From the NCBI RefSeq assembly GCF_000308775.1, contig NZ_BAGJ01000027.1, positions 1-64,000 on the forward strand: a stretch of DNA of 64,000 nt, written 5' to 3'. Positions 27,070 to 37,104 of this stretch are shown in pieces. Under the pieces are notes generated by a model. The model searched no databases, was not told where the DNA came from, and was given only the letters and a program-made list of their open reading frames with translations. Within the stretch, counting starts at the first letter, position 1; the number at the start of each line of letters is the position of its first letter. Source of the DNA: Nocardia testacea NBRC 100365. GTDB taxonomy: Bacteria > Actinomycetota > Actinomycetes > Mycobacteriales > Mycobacteriaceae. Made by a program: the position numbers and the translations under genes.

Positions 27070-28458
27070 TCACCGCATATCCGGCGTCCGGGGTTCGGGT
27101 ACCGGTGGACGGGGCGGAGTCCGGTCCACCGGGTCGGCCGCCGCCACACCGCAACCGGCCCGCTCGGCGAGTGCCCGCACAGCACCGCGGATTCCTGTCG
27201 CGAGCACCTCGATATCGGGGGTGGAGTCGTAGTCGCCGGTGATGCCGAACACCAGGTGATCGTGATAGCTGAGGATCGCGATCGCGGTCCGTAGGCGCAT
27301 GGCGATCGGCACCGCGGGCAACAGTTTCAGCACCGGCCGGCCCTGGAGGGTGAGCGGATGCCGGGGACCGGGCACATTGGTCGCCAGGCCCGCGACCCCG
27401 TGCTGCGGAAATCTGGCGACGAGCCGCAGCGTCCATGCGACGGCGGCGAACGGCAGCCCGCGCGCCAGCCCCAGCACGAGGTGTTCGGCACCCGGCGCAC
27501 CGCCCGACTTGTGCGCTTTCATGGTCATATGGACCGCGCGGAGCTGGTCGACCGGGTCGGCGCGGCCGACGGGAAGGTCGGGCAGCACCGCCGAGACCCG
27601 GTTGTCCATGACATATTTCGCGTGAGCGGCACGCATGGAGACCGGCACCAGTATCCGCAGCGGGCGCGCCGCCGGATCCTCGCCGCGCCCGAGCAGCAGG
27701 TCCCGGTATCCCGCGGTGATCGCGGCCAGTACGACATCGTTGACGGTCACCTGGTAGGCGGCACCGATAGCGGAGACCACCGGCAGCGACAGGCGCACCG
27801 CGGTATATCGGCGCCGGTGCCCGATCGGACCGTTCAGCGACGACACCGGCCCCTGCTCGAGAACCGTGGCGGCGACCGGAACGAGGCTGCGCACGGCGCC
27901 GAACACCGCCGCGGGAAGCTTCGCCCACCCGGTACCTCCCGACTGCTTCTGTGCCCCGCCGGTGCCACGGGCCGCCCCATCGTCCACCGGTAGCGGATCG
28001 CAGAGGGTCTCGAACACGGCCAGCCCCGATATCCCGTCCACCAGACTGTGATGGGCCTTCAGGATCACCGCCCAGCGATCGTCGGCCAGACCCTCCACCG
28101 CAACGCACTCCCACAGGGGACGGTCCCGGTCGAGCCGCTCCTCGATCTCGGCCGCCACCAGCTCCCACAGCGCTGTGTCCCGTCCCGGCCGCGGTAGTGC
28201 CACCCACCGTAGGTGATGGCCCAGATCGAAAGCCGGGTCGTCTTCCCATTCCGGTGCGGCCAGCTCGAGCACGGTGCGGTGCACCCGCTGCCGCATCCGG
28301 GGCATCCCGGCAATGCGCGTGTTCAGCAGACTCGCGAACTCCTCGTGTCGCGGCGGCGGGCCGGCCAACACCGCTGTCACCGCGATACCCAGACTGATCC
28401 GGCGGTCGGCGTCCTCCAGCTCGATGAATCCGGTATCGAGCGGCCGTAGCTCGTTCAC
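27070..28458 (-). CDS. WS/DGAT-family acyltransferase
   Basis: The protein is 462 residues. The catalytic HHxxxDG motif appears as KAHHSLVDGISG, and C-terminal hallmarks include TVNDVVLAAITAGYRDLL and TNVPGPRHPLTLQG. These enzymes esterify fatty acyl-CoA to diacylglycerol or long alcohols, making triacylglycerol or wax ester stores; mycobacterial tgs1 is DosR-controlled. The GTG start at 28458 overlaps the stop of the preceding WS/DGAT gene by four bases, so the pair is translationally coupled. The open frame further upstream only shadows that gene. It is part of the dormancy locus. Confidence 0.88.
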   Translation of the reverse strand: MNELRPLDTGFIELEDADRRISLGIAVTAVLAGPPPRHEEFASLLNTRIAGMPRMRQRVHRTVLELAAPEWEDDPAFDLGHHLRWVALPRPGRDTALWELVAAEIEERLDRDRPLWECVAVEGLADDRWAVILKAHHSLVDGISGLAVFETLCDPLPVDDGAARGTGGAQKQSGGTGWAKLPAAVFGAVRSLVPVAATVLEQGPVSSLNGPIGHRRRYTAVRLSLPVVSAIGAAYQVTVNDVVLAAITAGYRDLLLGRGEDPAARPLRILVPVSMRAAHAKYVMDNRVSAVLPDLPVGRADPVDQLRAVHMTMKAHKSGGAPGAEHLVLGLARGLPFAAVAWTLRLVARFPQHGVAGLATNVPGPRHPLTLQGRPVLKLLPAVPIAMRLRTAIAILSYHDHLVFGITGDYDSTPDIEVLATGIRGAVRALAERAGCGVAAADPVDRTPPRPPVPEPRTPDMR

Positions 28459-29867
28459 GATATGCCCGAACGCGCGCCGGATCGGGCCACCATCCCGTCG
28501 CGACGCGGGGCGAACGCCGCCACCTTGCGGAATCCGGAGGCCAGGCATTCGGTGAACTCCGGTAGATCCGGCACTGCCGCGGTGTCGGCGTTGATCCCCA
28601 CCGCACACGTTCCCATATGGGAAATGAGCGTCGCGTTGAACGCGGTACCGATGGTCGGCCCGAAGGCGTGTATCCGCTCGACCTCCGCACCCGCCAGATA
28701 CAGCGGCACCGGGGAGCCCACCACATCCGAGGCCACGAAATCGATATGTCTGAGCATCTGGGCGACGGCACCCGCAGGAAGCCGGTTGAACACCGCCGCC
28801 ACCGCGTTGGACCACGGGATCGCCGGTTCCCGGCGCCAACGCTCCACCAGGTCACGAACCGCCCACATCAGTTCCCCGACATCGTCGGTGTCGACGGGGA
28901 CGGCGAATCTGGCCAGGGTGATGCGGTTACCGCCGGGCGGGTCGTCGGCGGTCCGGGTACTGATCGGCACGGTCACCCGGACCCGGGTGAGCGACACGTC
29001 GTAGCGCCGATGGTAGGAACGCAATCCGAGCAACAGCGCAGTGAGGAAGGCGTCGTTGACGGTGCACCCGGCCCGCACCGCGGGCTCCTCCAGCTGGGCG
29101 AGTGGCACTTCCAGCACGGTCAGCCGCCGACCGAGCCCACGTCCGATCATCACCGGCGACATGGTCTCGGTCACCGGACGGGCCAGGCGAGCCAGTGAGG
29201 AAACCATCGCCGTACCGTCACGTACAGCACGCACCGGATCGGCCGCGGCACGCACCGACGCGGTGGTGACCGCCGAGATGCCGCCCCGCACCAATCCCCA
29301 GCCGGCGGACCAGTTCCACGCGAGTACATCGGCTACCGCCGCCGCCCGATGCGGTTGTCGTTCTCGTACCGGTCCGCGTTCGGTTCCCTCCCGGGTGAAG
29401 TCCAATACCTCCGTGGCGATCTGCATACCGCCGACACCGTCGGTGAGGCTGTGATGAACTTTCAGCACGGCCGCGCTTCCGCCGCCGGGCCGGCCCGACA
29501 GCAGAGTAAAGGTCCACAGCGGTCGCACCGGATCGAACGCTGTCATCACCTCGTTGCGGGCGAATTCGAGCACCGCCGCCTGATCCGCCGGTGGCGGTAG
29601 CGCGATACGCCGGAGATGCCAGGACAGATCGAAATCGGGGTCGTATTGCCAGCGCGGCGGGGTGAGCCCGAGTGGCGCCGCGGCCAGTACATGGCGGAAG
29701 CCGGGCGCGACCCGTGTTCCCCGGTCGAAGACGTGGACCAGCCGGTCCCACTCCGGTTCCGAGTCGAGGACCAGTACCGAGACGATCGTCGACCGGAGCG
29801 CGGGATCCTGTTCCATGCTCCAGGTGAACAGGTCCGACTGGGTCATATGGGACTCGTGAGTGCCCAT
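28455..29867 (-). CDS. WS/DGAT-family acyltransferase
   Basis: The protein is 470 residues. The catalytic motif is KVHHSLTDGVGG, with family blocks QSDLFTWSMEQDP near the start, WQYDPDFDLSWHLRRIALP and CTVNDAFLTALLLGLRSYHR. It likely makes triacylglycerol or wax esters for storage in non-growing cells. It is first in a two-gene operon and divergent from a universal stress gene. The ATG at 29867 has only a weak ribosome-binding site; ATG 29849 (TQSDLF) is an alternative. A DosR-like box lies about 85 bases upstream. It differs considerably in sequence from its partner, so the two may prefer different acceptors. Confidence 0.87.
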   Translation of the reverse strand: MGTHESHMTQSDLFTWSMEQDPALRSTIVSVLVLDSEPEWDRLVHVFDRGTRVAPGFRHVLAAAPLGLTPPRWQYDPDFDLSWHLRRIALPPPADQAAVLEFARNEVMTAFDPVRPLWTFTLLSGRPGGGSAAVLKVHHSLTDGVGGMQIATEVLDFTREGTERGPVRERQPHRAAAVADVLAWNWSAGWGLVRGGISAVTTASVRAAADPVRAVRDGTAMVSSLARLARPVTETMSPVMIGRGLGRRLTVLEVPLAQLEEPAVRAGCTVNDAFLTALLLGLRSYHRRYDVSLTRVRVTVPISTRTADDPPGGNRITLARFAVPVDTDDVGELMWAVRDLVERWRREPAIPWSNAVAAVFNRLPAGAVAQMLRHIDFVASDVVGSPVPLYLAGAEVERIHAFGPTIGTAFNATLISHMGTCAVGINADTAAVPDLPEFTECLASGFRKVAAFAPRRDGMVARSGARSGIS

Positions 29868-29948
29868 GCGCAGCCGCTTTCGTCGGTCGGAGTCGATCCC
29901 TGCGGAGTCGACCCCTCTACTGTCGCTCCGGTCGCCGCGCGGCCGGCA

Positions 29949-29963
29949 GAGGCAAAGGTCACC
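29949..29963 (-). promoter_or_regulatory. DosR-like box upstream of WS/DGAT operon
   Basis: On the minus strand the core is GTGAC-CTTT-GCCTC, a degenerate match to the mycobacterial DosR box GGGAC-N4-GTCCC. It is about 85 bases upstream of the acyltransferase start. The 333-base divergent interval 29868-30200 also holds a weaker candidate, GGGGCCATGGTTTC, at 30123-30136 before the universal stress gene. No gene lies in the interval. Confidence 0.45.
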
Positions 29964-30200
29964 GATCATAACGAATGAGTTCCGAGCACCGTGCGCAACG
30001 ACGGCCCGCGGTCGTCCGGAGGACTTACGGCCCCGGCACCTCCGACATCGGCCTCTTGCCCGCAGGTCCGCGTCTGGGGAACGATGGTCTCACCGCTGCA
30101 CCGGATCGGGCAGCCGGACATTCGGGGCCATGGTTTCGGAGGATGTCATGCGTATACCGGGCAATCGCAAGTCGTGTCGAGTACCGGCGACTGCGTAGCC

Positions 30201-31082
30201 ATGGACGAATGCCCGGGGGGCGGCCGGGTACTTCCGGTGATCCTCGGTACGGACGGCTCGTCCGCGTCGTTGAACGCCGCGCGCTGGGCCGCATACATCG
30301 CCGGAGCATTACACGCCCCACTTCTGGTGGTACACGTCCTTTCGCTTCCCGGGCACCGGCACGCCTCAGGTGCGCGACCGTGGTTCCACGGGCCCCGCCT
30401 CCCGGACCCGGACCAGGTCCCGGACGCGGCGGTCGTCGTCCGCCGGACCGCGTTGATCATCGGCACCTGCTCGGCACCCGCCGTCGCGGAGCCGGCCACC
30501 GAAATCGCCACCGGGTCGGCCACGGCGGTCCTCGTAGAGCGCAGCCGCCGAGCCCGGATGCTCGTGGTGGGCGCTCAGACGGCGTTCGGGGAGAGGCGGA
30601 CAGGCCCGACGACGACGGGCGTCGTCGCACGGGCGTACTCCCCGGTGGCCGTGTGGCGGGGTATGCCGGGCCATCCGATCCCGCGGGAGCGGCCGGTGGT
30701 CGTCGCGTTCGATGGCAGTGAGTCGACACTGCCGGCGCTGGTCCAGGGGTTCGAATTGGCGGAAGCGCTCGGCGCCGGCCTCGAAGTAGTACGCCCCCGG
30801 TGGGATATGCCCGGCGGTCGCTACGGCGCCGCGGCGCTGGCACCGCCGGCCGGGATCGCCCGCGCGCCGGCCGGGATGGCCCGCGAACATCCAGCGGTCC
30901 GGTCGAGCGAGACCACAGTTTCCGGTTCGCCCGCACATGTCCTGGCACGCAGATCGGCAACGGCCCAACTTCTGGTCGTCGGGGACCGGCGCGCGACCGG
31001 CGCATCGGTGGCACCCGGCCCGACTGTCATGTTCCTGCTCCATCATTCGAAGTGCCCGGTGCTCGTCTGCCGTCCCCGGTGA
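30201..31082 (+). CDS. Universal stress protein, tandem and degenerate
   Basis: The protein is 293 residues with two Usp domains: VLPVILGTDGSSASLNAARW (about residues 10-29) and RPVVVAFDGSESTLPALVQG in the second. The ATP-loop (GxxG-x9-GS/T) is damaged in both. The first reads VVGAQTAFGERRTGPTTTG and the second VVGDRRATGASVAPGPTV. The protein may thus not bind ATP like its paralogs at 44 and 52.6 kb. Tandem Usp genes are prominent DosR targets in mycobacteria. It is divergent from the WS/DGAT operon. The ATG at 30201 is chosen; an in-frame GTG about 27 bases upstream is possible. Confidence 0.75.
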   Translation: MDECPGGGRVLPVILGTDGSSASLNAARWAAYIAGALHAPLLVVHVLSLPGHRHASGARPWFHGPRLPDPDQVPDAAVVVRRTALIIGTCSAPAVAEPATEIATGSATAVLVERSRRARMLVVGAQTAFGERRTGPTTTGVVARAYSPVAVWRGMPGHPIPRERPVVVAFDGSESTLPALVQGFELAEALGAGLEVVRPRWDMPGGRYGAAALAPPAGIARAPAGMAREHPAVRSSETTVSGSPAHVLARRSATAQLLVVGDRRATGASVAPGPTVMFLLHHSKCPVLVCRPR

Positions 31083-31235
31083 GTGCGCCCGCCGGCTCAG
31101 CCGGATCCGGGTCAGGAAATCGACACACGACCGGATTGTGGTCAGCCGCAGATAATCGCCTTCCTCGATGCGCCGGGAGCCGACGGAGAGGCTTCGACGA
31201 AGGTCGGGGAAATCTATCGAATACGTTGGGCAAGA

Positions 31236-31607
31236 ATGACTTTGTGGACATGGACCGCTCCCTTCGGTGTGCCGGTGGTTCCACCGGCCGCGCGGTCCAG
31301 GCCGGCCCACGCCCCGGCACGAAACGACGAGCCGGATCCATCGACCGCTGTCGTGATCGGTGTCGTGGGCGGCCGGGCGGTCGTCTCGCTCATAGCGCAC
31401 TCCGTGCTCGATCCGATCGGCCCGAACCACTCCCGGCCGCCGACGAAACTGCTACCGCAGCCGGCCGACTACTTCGGCGAGCGGGCGCCGCGGCGAGACG
31501 GGCACGGTGCCGGCGGCGACTTCCGCCCAGCCGACGCGAATGATCAGTTGCGGGAACCCGATACCGGCGAGAACATCGCCCTGTACTGCCGCCCGGGTAT
31601 CCGGTAG
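31236..31607 (+). CDS. Doubtful small open frame
   Basis: An ATG frame of 123 codons starts MTLWTWTAPFGVPVVPP and has one hydrophobic stretch (TAVVIGVVGGRAVVSLIAHS). Codon third positions are GC-rich, but the last 156 bases overlap the Acg-like gene on the other strand, and no family is recognised. It is included because the 31083-31451 interval otherwise has no gene. Confidence 0.2.
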   Translation: MTLWTWTAPFGVPVVPPAARSRPAHAPARNDEPDPSTAVVIGVVGGRAVVSLIAHSVLDPIGPNHSRPPTKLLPQPADYFGERAPRRDGHGAGGDFRPADANDQLREPDTGENIALYCRPGIR

Positions 31608-32432
31608 TTCCAGGGCCTCGCTCATGGGGCAGGTCGCCATCCCGAGCACGGTCGCCGCGAGCAGTACGGCACTTCCGGCTTCACCTGCCCGCAGCCGGGA
31701 CAAACGATCGTCGGCAGCAGTGTGGATGAGGAGAAGACTGCCACCCTGGGTCATCTCCCGCACCCCGGATTCGCTGAGGGTGGCTTCCGCGAATTCCCGG
31801 GTGAACGGATCGTCGTCCGCGACCGGTACCGCATTGCGCGCGGGCACTCCGTCGGCCGAGGCGTGCCGCCCGCTCCACATCGACAGCTCCGCCCGGTACG
31901 ACGGGTCGCGGCGATGCTGTCCGGCCGCCCGGGTGAACGCCGACATCAGAGCGGAACGCCCGGGGCCGATGGTGATCTCCCGGACCTCGGCGCCCTCCTC
32001 GGTGCCCGCGGCCAGCAGCGTGGCCAGATCGGCGGGCGGAGTCTCCCACGAGGACACCCGCCGGCGATCGGTATGCCTGCGGTTGATGGCACGGGCCAGT
32101 TCCTCGTCGGCCGCGGTCGGCGTCACGCGGGCGAATTCGATCGCGGCCAGATGCGCCGGATCGGCGGGGTTGGGGATGCGGTGCACGATCGTCCGCCATC
32201 CCAGGGACCTGGCCGCGACCCGGAAATGGTGCAGCGCAGCCCCGCAACTGAGGATCTCGTCGCGCCCGTCCGGGTCCGCGCAGGCCAGTCGTCGGCTCTC
32301 GTCGGCGTACAAGTGCACTGTCCGGTCACCCACCCGCCACTGCCAGGGTTGCGTATTGTGCACCGACGGGGCGCGAACGGCCAGCGCGAGGGCGGCGTGG
32401 ACGGCTTCGGCGTCGGGGTGGATCCCGGTCAT
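31452..32432 (-). CDS. Acg-family nitroreductase-like protein (copy 1)
   Basis: The protein is 326 residues. The family opening RAPSVHNTQPWQW is at residues 20-32. Later blocks are ILSCGAALHHFRVAARSLGW, INRRHTDRR and RAGEAGSAVLLAATVLGMAT. Acg proteins (Rv2032, Rv3127, Rv3131 in M. tuberculosis) have the nitroreductase fold with an altered, closed FMN pocket. They are DosR-induced and have been suggested to sequester flavin. Here one of three paralogs lies divergent from the flavodoxin gene, sharing a 289-base interval with a symmetric DosR-like box. Function beyond flavin binding is uncertain. Confidence 0.87.
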   Translation of the reverse strand: MTGIHPDAEAVHAALALAVRAPSVHNTQPWQWRVGDRTVHLYADESRRLACADPDGRDEILSCGAALHHFRVAARSLGWRTIVHRIPNPADPAHLAAIEFARVTPTAADEELARAINRRHTDRRRVSSWETPPADLATLLAAGTEEGAEVREITIGPGRSALMSAFTRAAGQHRRDPSYRAELSMWSGRHASADGVPARNAVPVADDDPFTREFAEATLSESGVREMTQGGSLLLIHTAADDRLSRLRAGEAGSAVLLAATVLGMATCPMSEALELPDTRAAVQGDVLAGIGFPQLIIRVGWAEVAAGTVPVSPRRPLAEVVGRLR

Positions 32433-32564
32433 AACAGGTCCTCACTCTCGAATCGGTCCGCGCCGTCGGCCCGAAGAAGGCTGTGGCGCCTGCACACCCC
32501 GGCCCTTCAGTGGTCGCGGGCAGGTGTTCGCCTCTCAGCTTTGCGGCCGCCCGAGCGCGCCGAG

Positions 32565-32583
32565 ACAGGCGAAAGTCACCTGT
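32565..32583. promoter_or_regulatory. Symmetric DosR-like box, acg-1/flavodoxin interval
   Basis: The 19-base site has perfect outer arms ACAGG/CCTGT. On the minus strand its core reads GTGAC-TTTC-GCCTG. It lies about 133 bases before the Acg-like start and 140 before the flavodoxin start, so it could serve both. Confidence 0.5.
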
Positions 32584-32721
32584 CGAAGTGTCCTCCGGCA
32601 GTACCTCCACAGGGTCGTGCCGAGGCCCGGCGCGGACCCCGACCGCGCTCGGGTCCATGGTCCCGGCGCCGGAGGTATCAGGACCCTCCCCCCGTACTGC
32701 GACTCGTTGGACCCTGAGGAC

Positions 32722-33276
32722 ATGACACCGAAGCGCCCGCGTATCGCAGTCCTCTATGCCACCGAAGAGGGTTCCACCCGTGATATCGCCGAATACGTCG
32801 CGGCCGATCTCAAGGAGCGCAGCGCCGAAGTCGAACTGCACGATATCGACCACGCGCCCGACCCGTCTCGGTTCGATGCCGTGATCCTGGGCAGCGCCAT
32901 CCACGACATGGACTTCCTCCCGGCGGCCGCCGACTACCTACGCCACCATCACGACCAGCTCGCCACCACCGATCTCCGGCTGTTCGGTGTGGGACTCGGC
33001 CCTGCCCTGCGCGGCCCTCTCGGCCGCCGGCTGGGCAGGACACCCCCGCCGAAGATCACCGCGCTGTGCAAGGAAGTCGCCGCCCGGGACTACCGGACGT
33101 TCGCCGGGCACTACGAACGCGTGGGGGTGTCGTTCAAGGCCCGTGCCCTCCACCGGCTCATGGGAGGCGGACGCTACGGCGACCTGCGCGACTGGCCCGC
33201 GATCATCGCCTGGTCCACGGACCTCGGCGACTCGCTCGGTCTACCCCACGCCCCCGTGACCGTTATTCATCCCTGA
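32722..33276 (+). CDS. Flavodoxin-domain protein (HemG-like)
   Basis: The protein is 184 residues. The FMN phosphate loop is [16 protein letters not shown] (residues about 10-25), followed by [16 protein letters not shown] and LFGVGLGP. The length and pattern match flavodoxin-domain proteins of the HemG (menaquinone-dependent protoporphyrinogen oxidase) type found in actinobacterial dormancy clusters. It probably transfers electrons in the cytoplasm under low oxygen. GAGGA precedes the ATG closely. It is 31 bases upstream of ppsA and likely heads the operon flavodoxin-ppsA-kinase-pfkB. Confidence 0.82.
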   Translation: MTPKRPRIAVLYATEEGSTRDIAEYVAADLKERSAEVELHDIDHAPDPSRFDAVILGSAIHDMDFLPAAADYLRHHHDQLATTDLRLFGVGLGPALRGPLGRRLGRTPPPKITALCKEVAARDYRTFAGHYERVGVSFKARALHRLMGGGRYGDLRDWPAIIAWSTDLGDSLGLPHAPVTVIHP

Positions 33277-33307
33277 GACATCGCCGCGCATTCACGGAGG
33301 AGCGACC

Positions 33308-35602
33308 ATGGGCCGATATGTTGCACCGTTCGATCAACTCGGCATCGGCGATGTGGCGGAGGCAGGCGGCAAGGGCGCCAACCTCGGCGAACTCGTGGCG
33401 GCGCGACTGCCCGTCCCGCCCGGTTTCGTCATCCTTCGTGCCTGCTACGAACACGTCATCACCCACGGCCGCCACGGTGCCGAATTGGACCGTCTGCACT
33501 CCGCGACGCTCGACGCGGTCACCGACGGGCCAGAACTGGCGAAACGGTGCCGCGCGATGCGCGAACTGATCCACGACACCGTCCTCGAGCCCTCGGTACG
33601 CGAGGTCATCGGCTCGGCGTACCGCGCACTCGGCACGGGTATCCCGGTCGCTGTGCGTTCCTCCGCGGTCGGGGAGGACAGTGCGACCGCTTCCTTCGCG
33701 GGCATGAACGCGACCCTGACCAACGTGCGCGGTGAACAGAAGCTGCTGGACGCGGTGATCGAATGCTGGGCCTCCCTCTTCACCCCGCGCGTGCTGGCCT
33801 ACCGGGCGCGGCGCAAGATCACCGACCGTCCGCAGATGGCCGTGGTGGTGCAGGAAATGGTGACCGCGCGGGTGTCCGGAGTCGCGTTCACCGCCGACCC
33901 GGCCACCGGACGCGAGGACCGCGTCGTGGTGGAGGCCGCCCGCGGCCAAGGGGAGGTGGTGGTTTCCGGCGCCACCGAACCCGATACCTATCTGCTCGAC
34001 GCCGCCGGGCCGACGCTGCTGAACACTCGCGGGGGTCATCAGGAGTACGCCGTGGTGGCCGGCGCAGACGGTGACCGGCGGGTCGCGCTGTCCGCGGCCG
34101 ACACCGCCGCACCGGTCCTGCGCGAATCCGAGGCCGTCGCTGTCGCACAGATGGCTCTGGCCGTGCAGGAACATCACCACGGCACACCACAGGATGTGGA
34201 GTGGGTTTTCGACAGCGAGCGGTTGTGGCTGGTGCAGGCTCGGCCCATCACGACCCTGCCCGGGCGGAGCTCCGGCGATACCGGCGGTACGCCGGAGGAC
34301 TCCGGGATTCTGGTCCGCGGGCTCGCGGCGGCGCCCGGCTCGGCCACCGGAGCGGTCCGGGTCCTCGACTCCCCCTCCCGGGGCGATACGCTGCGCGACG
34401 GCGAGATCCTGGTCGCGCCGATGACCAACCCGGACTGGCTGCCCACATTGAGCCGCGCCGCCGCCGTGGTCACCGACAGCGGCGGTATGACCTGTCATGC
34501 TGCCATCGTCGCGCGGGAACTCGGCATACCCTGTGTCGTCGGCGCGCGCACCGCCACCACGACCCTCACCGATCACGCGCTGGTCACGGTCGACGGCGCC
34601 ACCGGCGTGATCCGTGCCGGAGCCGCGCGTGGCGGTGCGAAAGCCACGGCCCGCGCGCCGGACGGCGCGGCGATCGCGGGAGCGGAACCGACCGCCACGC
34701 GGGTGTATGTCAACCTCGCCCTCCCCGAAACCACCGAACACGTCGCCGCGACCGATGTCGACGGTGTAGGACTGCTGCGCGCCGAGACCCTGCTGACCCG
34801 GGCCCTGGACCACCGGCATCCACGTGATCTGATCGCCCGTGGCGAGCAGGAGCGGTTCGTGGCCCGCATGTCCGAATCACTGCACCGCATAGCGACCGCT
34901 TTCCGGCCCCGGCCGGTGGTGTACCGGGCCAGTGATTTCCGCAGCAACGAGTTCCGCGGACTGGCCGGGGGCGATCGCTACGAACCCCTCGAGAACAACC
35001 CGATGATCGGTTACCGCGGCTGCTACCGCTACGTCCGCGATCCCGAGGTGTTCCGGCTCGAGCTGGCGGCACTGGCGCGGGTGCGCGAGCAGTCACCGAA
35101 CCTGCACCTGATGATCCCGTTCGTCCGTACCCGCTGGGAACTCGAGTCCTGCCTGGAGCTGATCGATTCGAGTCCGCTCGGGAGTCAACGCCATCTGCAT
35201 CGCTGGATGATGGCCGAAGTACCCTCGGTGATGTACTGGCTTCCGGAGTACGCCGGACTCGGAATCGACGGCGTCTCCATCGGCAGCAACGATCTCACGC
35301 AGCTCATGCTGGGCGTCGACCGGGACTCCGAACAATGCAGCGATCTGTTCGACGAATCCGATCCGGCTGTACTCGACGCGATCGCACAGATCATCACGAC
35401 CGCCCGCGGCGCGGGCATCACCTCGTCGCTGTGCGGCCAGGCGCCGTCGAATCGTCCGGAGTTCGCTGAGCACCTGGTGCGGATGGGGATCACCTCGGTC
35501 TCGGTGACACCCGACGCCGTTCCCGCGGCCCGCCGCGCGGTCGCCGCCGCCGAACGCCGTCTGCTGCTCGACCACGCGCGGTCCGCGGCGGCCCCCCGAT
35601 GA
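33308..35602 (+). CDS. ppsA: Phosphoenolpyruvate synthase
   Basis: The protein is 764 residues. The N-terminal ATP-grasp domain contains [10 protein letters not shown] and [20 protein letters not shown]. The swivelling domain carries the phospho-histidine H397 in [20 protein letters not shown]. The C-terminal PEP/pyruvate barrel includes [26 protein letters not shown] and SLCGQAPS. It makes PEP from pyruvate and ATP, feeding gluconeogenesis and anaplerosis. A strong GGAGG precedes the ATG, and the stop overlaps the next start by four bases. Its place in the locus suggests hypoxic carbon rerouting, as for PEP-linked enzymes in dormant mycobacteria. Confidence 0.92.
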   Translation: MGRYVAPFDQLGIGDVAEAGGKGANLGELVAARLPVPPGFVILRACYEHVITHGRHGAELDRLHSATLDAVTDGPELAKRCRAMRELIHDTVLEPSVREVIGSAYRALGTGIPVAVRSSAVGEDSATASFAGMNATLTNVRGEQKLLDAVIECWASLFTPRVLAYRARRKITDRPQMAVVVQEMVTARVSGVAFTADPATGREDRVVVEAARGQGEVVVSGATEPDTYLLDAAGPTLLNTRGGHQEYAVVAGADGDRRVALSAADTAAPVLRESEAVAVAQMALAVQEHHHGTPQDVEWVFDSERLWLVQARPITTLPGRSSGDTGGTPEDSGILVRGLAAAPGSATGAVRVLDSPSRGDTLRDGEILVAPMTNPDWLPTLSRAAAVVTDSGGMTCHAAIVARELGIPCVVGARTATTTLTDHALVTVDGATGVIRAGAARGGAKATARAPDGAAIAGAEPTATRVYVNLALPETTEHVAATDVDGVGLLRAETLLTRALDHRHPRDLIARGEQERFVARMSESLHRIATAFRPRPVVYRASDFRSNEFRGLAGGDRYEPLENNPMIGYRGCYRYVRDPEVFRLELAALARVREQSPNLHLMIPFVRTRWELESCLELIDSSPLGSQRHLHRWMMAEVPSVMYWLPEYAGLGIDGVSIGSNDLTQLMLGVDRDSEQCSDLFDESDPAVLDAIAQIITTARGAGITSSLCGQAPSNRPEFAEHLVRMGITSVSVTPDAVPAARRAVAAAERRLLLDHARSAAAPR

Positions 35603-37104
35603 CCCTCTCACCGACAGACTCCGCCAAGCCGGTGACCCGCACCGACGCGGCCGAGTTACGGGAAACGCACACCGGTGTGGTCGTCCTGTTCGGCGACCGT
35701 GCGTACAAGGTCAAGAAGCCGATCACTACCGATTTCCTGAACTTTGCCACGCCGCAGGCCCGTGAACGGGCGTGTCGGCGCGAGCTCGAACTCAACCGGC
35801 GGCTCGCTCCGGATGTCTACCTCGGTCTCGCGCATCTCACCGATCCGATCGGCGGTGCGGACGAGCCGGTTCTGGTCATGCGCCGGATGCCCGAGAGCCG
35901 CCGGCTGTCCACTCTGCTCGCCGAGCCCGGCCGTCCGGTGCACGATCTGCGCGCACTGGTCGCCACCCTCGTGGCCTTCCACGAGAGCGCCCGGCGGGGC
36001 CCGGATATCGATCGCGCCGGGACGGGCGCGGCCCTGCGCGACCGCTGGCGGAGCATCCTCGACCCGCTGCGCGAACAGTCTCCCGAGGTCGTCGATCCCG
36101 CCCGCCTCGCCGCGATCGAGGAACGCGCGCTGGACTACGTCCGGGGCCGGGGTCGACTGTTCGCGCAGCGGATCGCGGGCGGGTGGCTGGTGGATGGGCA
36201 CGGCGACCTGCTCGCCGAGGACATCTTCGATCTACCCGACGGGTTCCGGATCCTGGACTGCCTGGATTTCGACGACGAGCTCCGCCATATCGACCGTCTG
36301 GACGATATCGCCTTTCTGGCCATGGATCTCGAATTCCTCGGCCACCCCGGGGACGCGGCCCGCCTGCTCATCGACTACCGGCACCTCGGCGGCGACCGGG
36401 CGCCGTCTTCGCTGGACCATCACTACCGGGCCTATCGCGCGGCGGTGCGGGCGAAGGTCGATGTGATCCGCTACGGCCAAGGCGACAGTGCGGCACGAGA
36501 CCGGGCCGGGCGACACCTGACTCTGGTGGAACAACACCTGGGGTACGGCGCGATCCGGTTGGCACTGGTCGGCGGGCTCCCCGGCACGGGCAAGACCACG
36601 GTCGCCGAACAGCTCGCGAAAGCCACCGGTTCACGCCTGCTCTCGAGCGATCCGATCCGCCGGGAACTGATGCGCGCGGGCGGGGTAGCCGGTGCGGTCG
36701 GCGCCTACGACGCCGGAGCCTACGCACCGGAGAACAGACACCGGGTGTACACCGAATTGCTGGAACAGGCCCGCCCGCTGCTACAGACGGGAGTGCCGGT
36801 TGTACTGGACGCCGGCTGGCCCGACGCCGACGAGCGGCGCAGGGCCCGCGAACTCGCCACCGCGCTCGGCGCCGAGCCGGTGCAGCTGCGGTGCGAATGT
36901 CCCCGCGACGTCGCGGACCACCGGCTGTGGGACCGGCCCCGCGGCGCATCCGACGCCACCCCGCCGATAGCGCACGCGATTTCGGCGACCGCCGAACCCT
37001 GGCCCGAGGCCGTCGTGCTCGACACCCGGCAGCCGCCGGCTCTCGTCGCGGCCGAGGCGTTGCGCCGGTGGCACAACAGTGGGCACCACCGGAGCCGGCC
37101 GTGA
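35599..37104 (+). CDS. Two-domain phosphotransferase/P-loop kinase (Rv2004c-like)
   Basis: The protein is 501 residues. The N-terminal half is an aminoglycoside-phosphotransferase-like fold ([20 protein letters not shown], then [15 protein letters not shown] and [14 protein letters not shown]). The C-terminal half is a P-loop kinase with Walker [17 protein letters not shown] near residue 325. The arrangement equals Rv2004c of the M. tuberculosis DosR regulon, whose substrate is unknown. It overlaps ppsA and pfkB by four bases on either side (ATGA, GTGA), so it is tightly co-translated with carbon-metabolism genes and may phosphorylate a sugar or sugar acid. Confidence 0.87.
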   Translation: MTLSPTDSAKPVTRTDAAELRETHTGVVVLFGDRAYKVKKPITTDFLNFATPQARERACRRELELNRRLAPDVYLGLAHLTDPIGGADEPVLVMRRMPESRRLSTLLAEPGRPVHDLRALVATLVAFHESARRGPDIDRAGTGAALRDRWRSILDPLREQSPEVVDPARLAAIEERALDYVRGRGRLFAQRIAGGWLVDGHGDLLAEDIFDLPDGFRILDCLDFDDELRHIDRLDDIAFLAMDLEFLGHPGDAARLLIDYRHLGGDRAPSSLDHHYRAYRAAVRAKVDVIRYGQGDSAARDRAGRHLTLVEQHLGYGAIRLALVGGLPGTGKTTVAEQLAKATGSRLLSSDPIRRELMRAGGVAGAVGAYDAGAYAPENRHRVYTELLEQARPLLQTGVPVVLDAGWPDADERRRARELATALGAEPVQLRCECPRDVADHRLWDRPRGASDATPPIAHAISATAEPWPEAVVLDTRQPPALVAAEALRRWHNSGHHRSRP

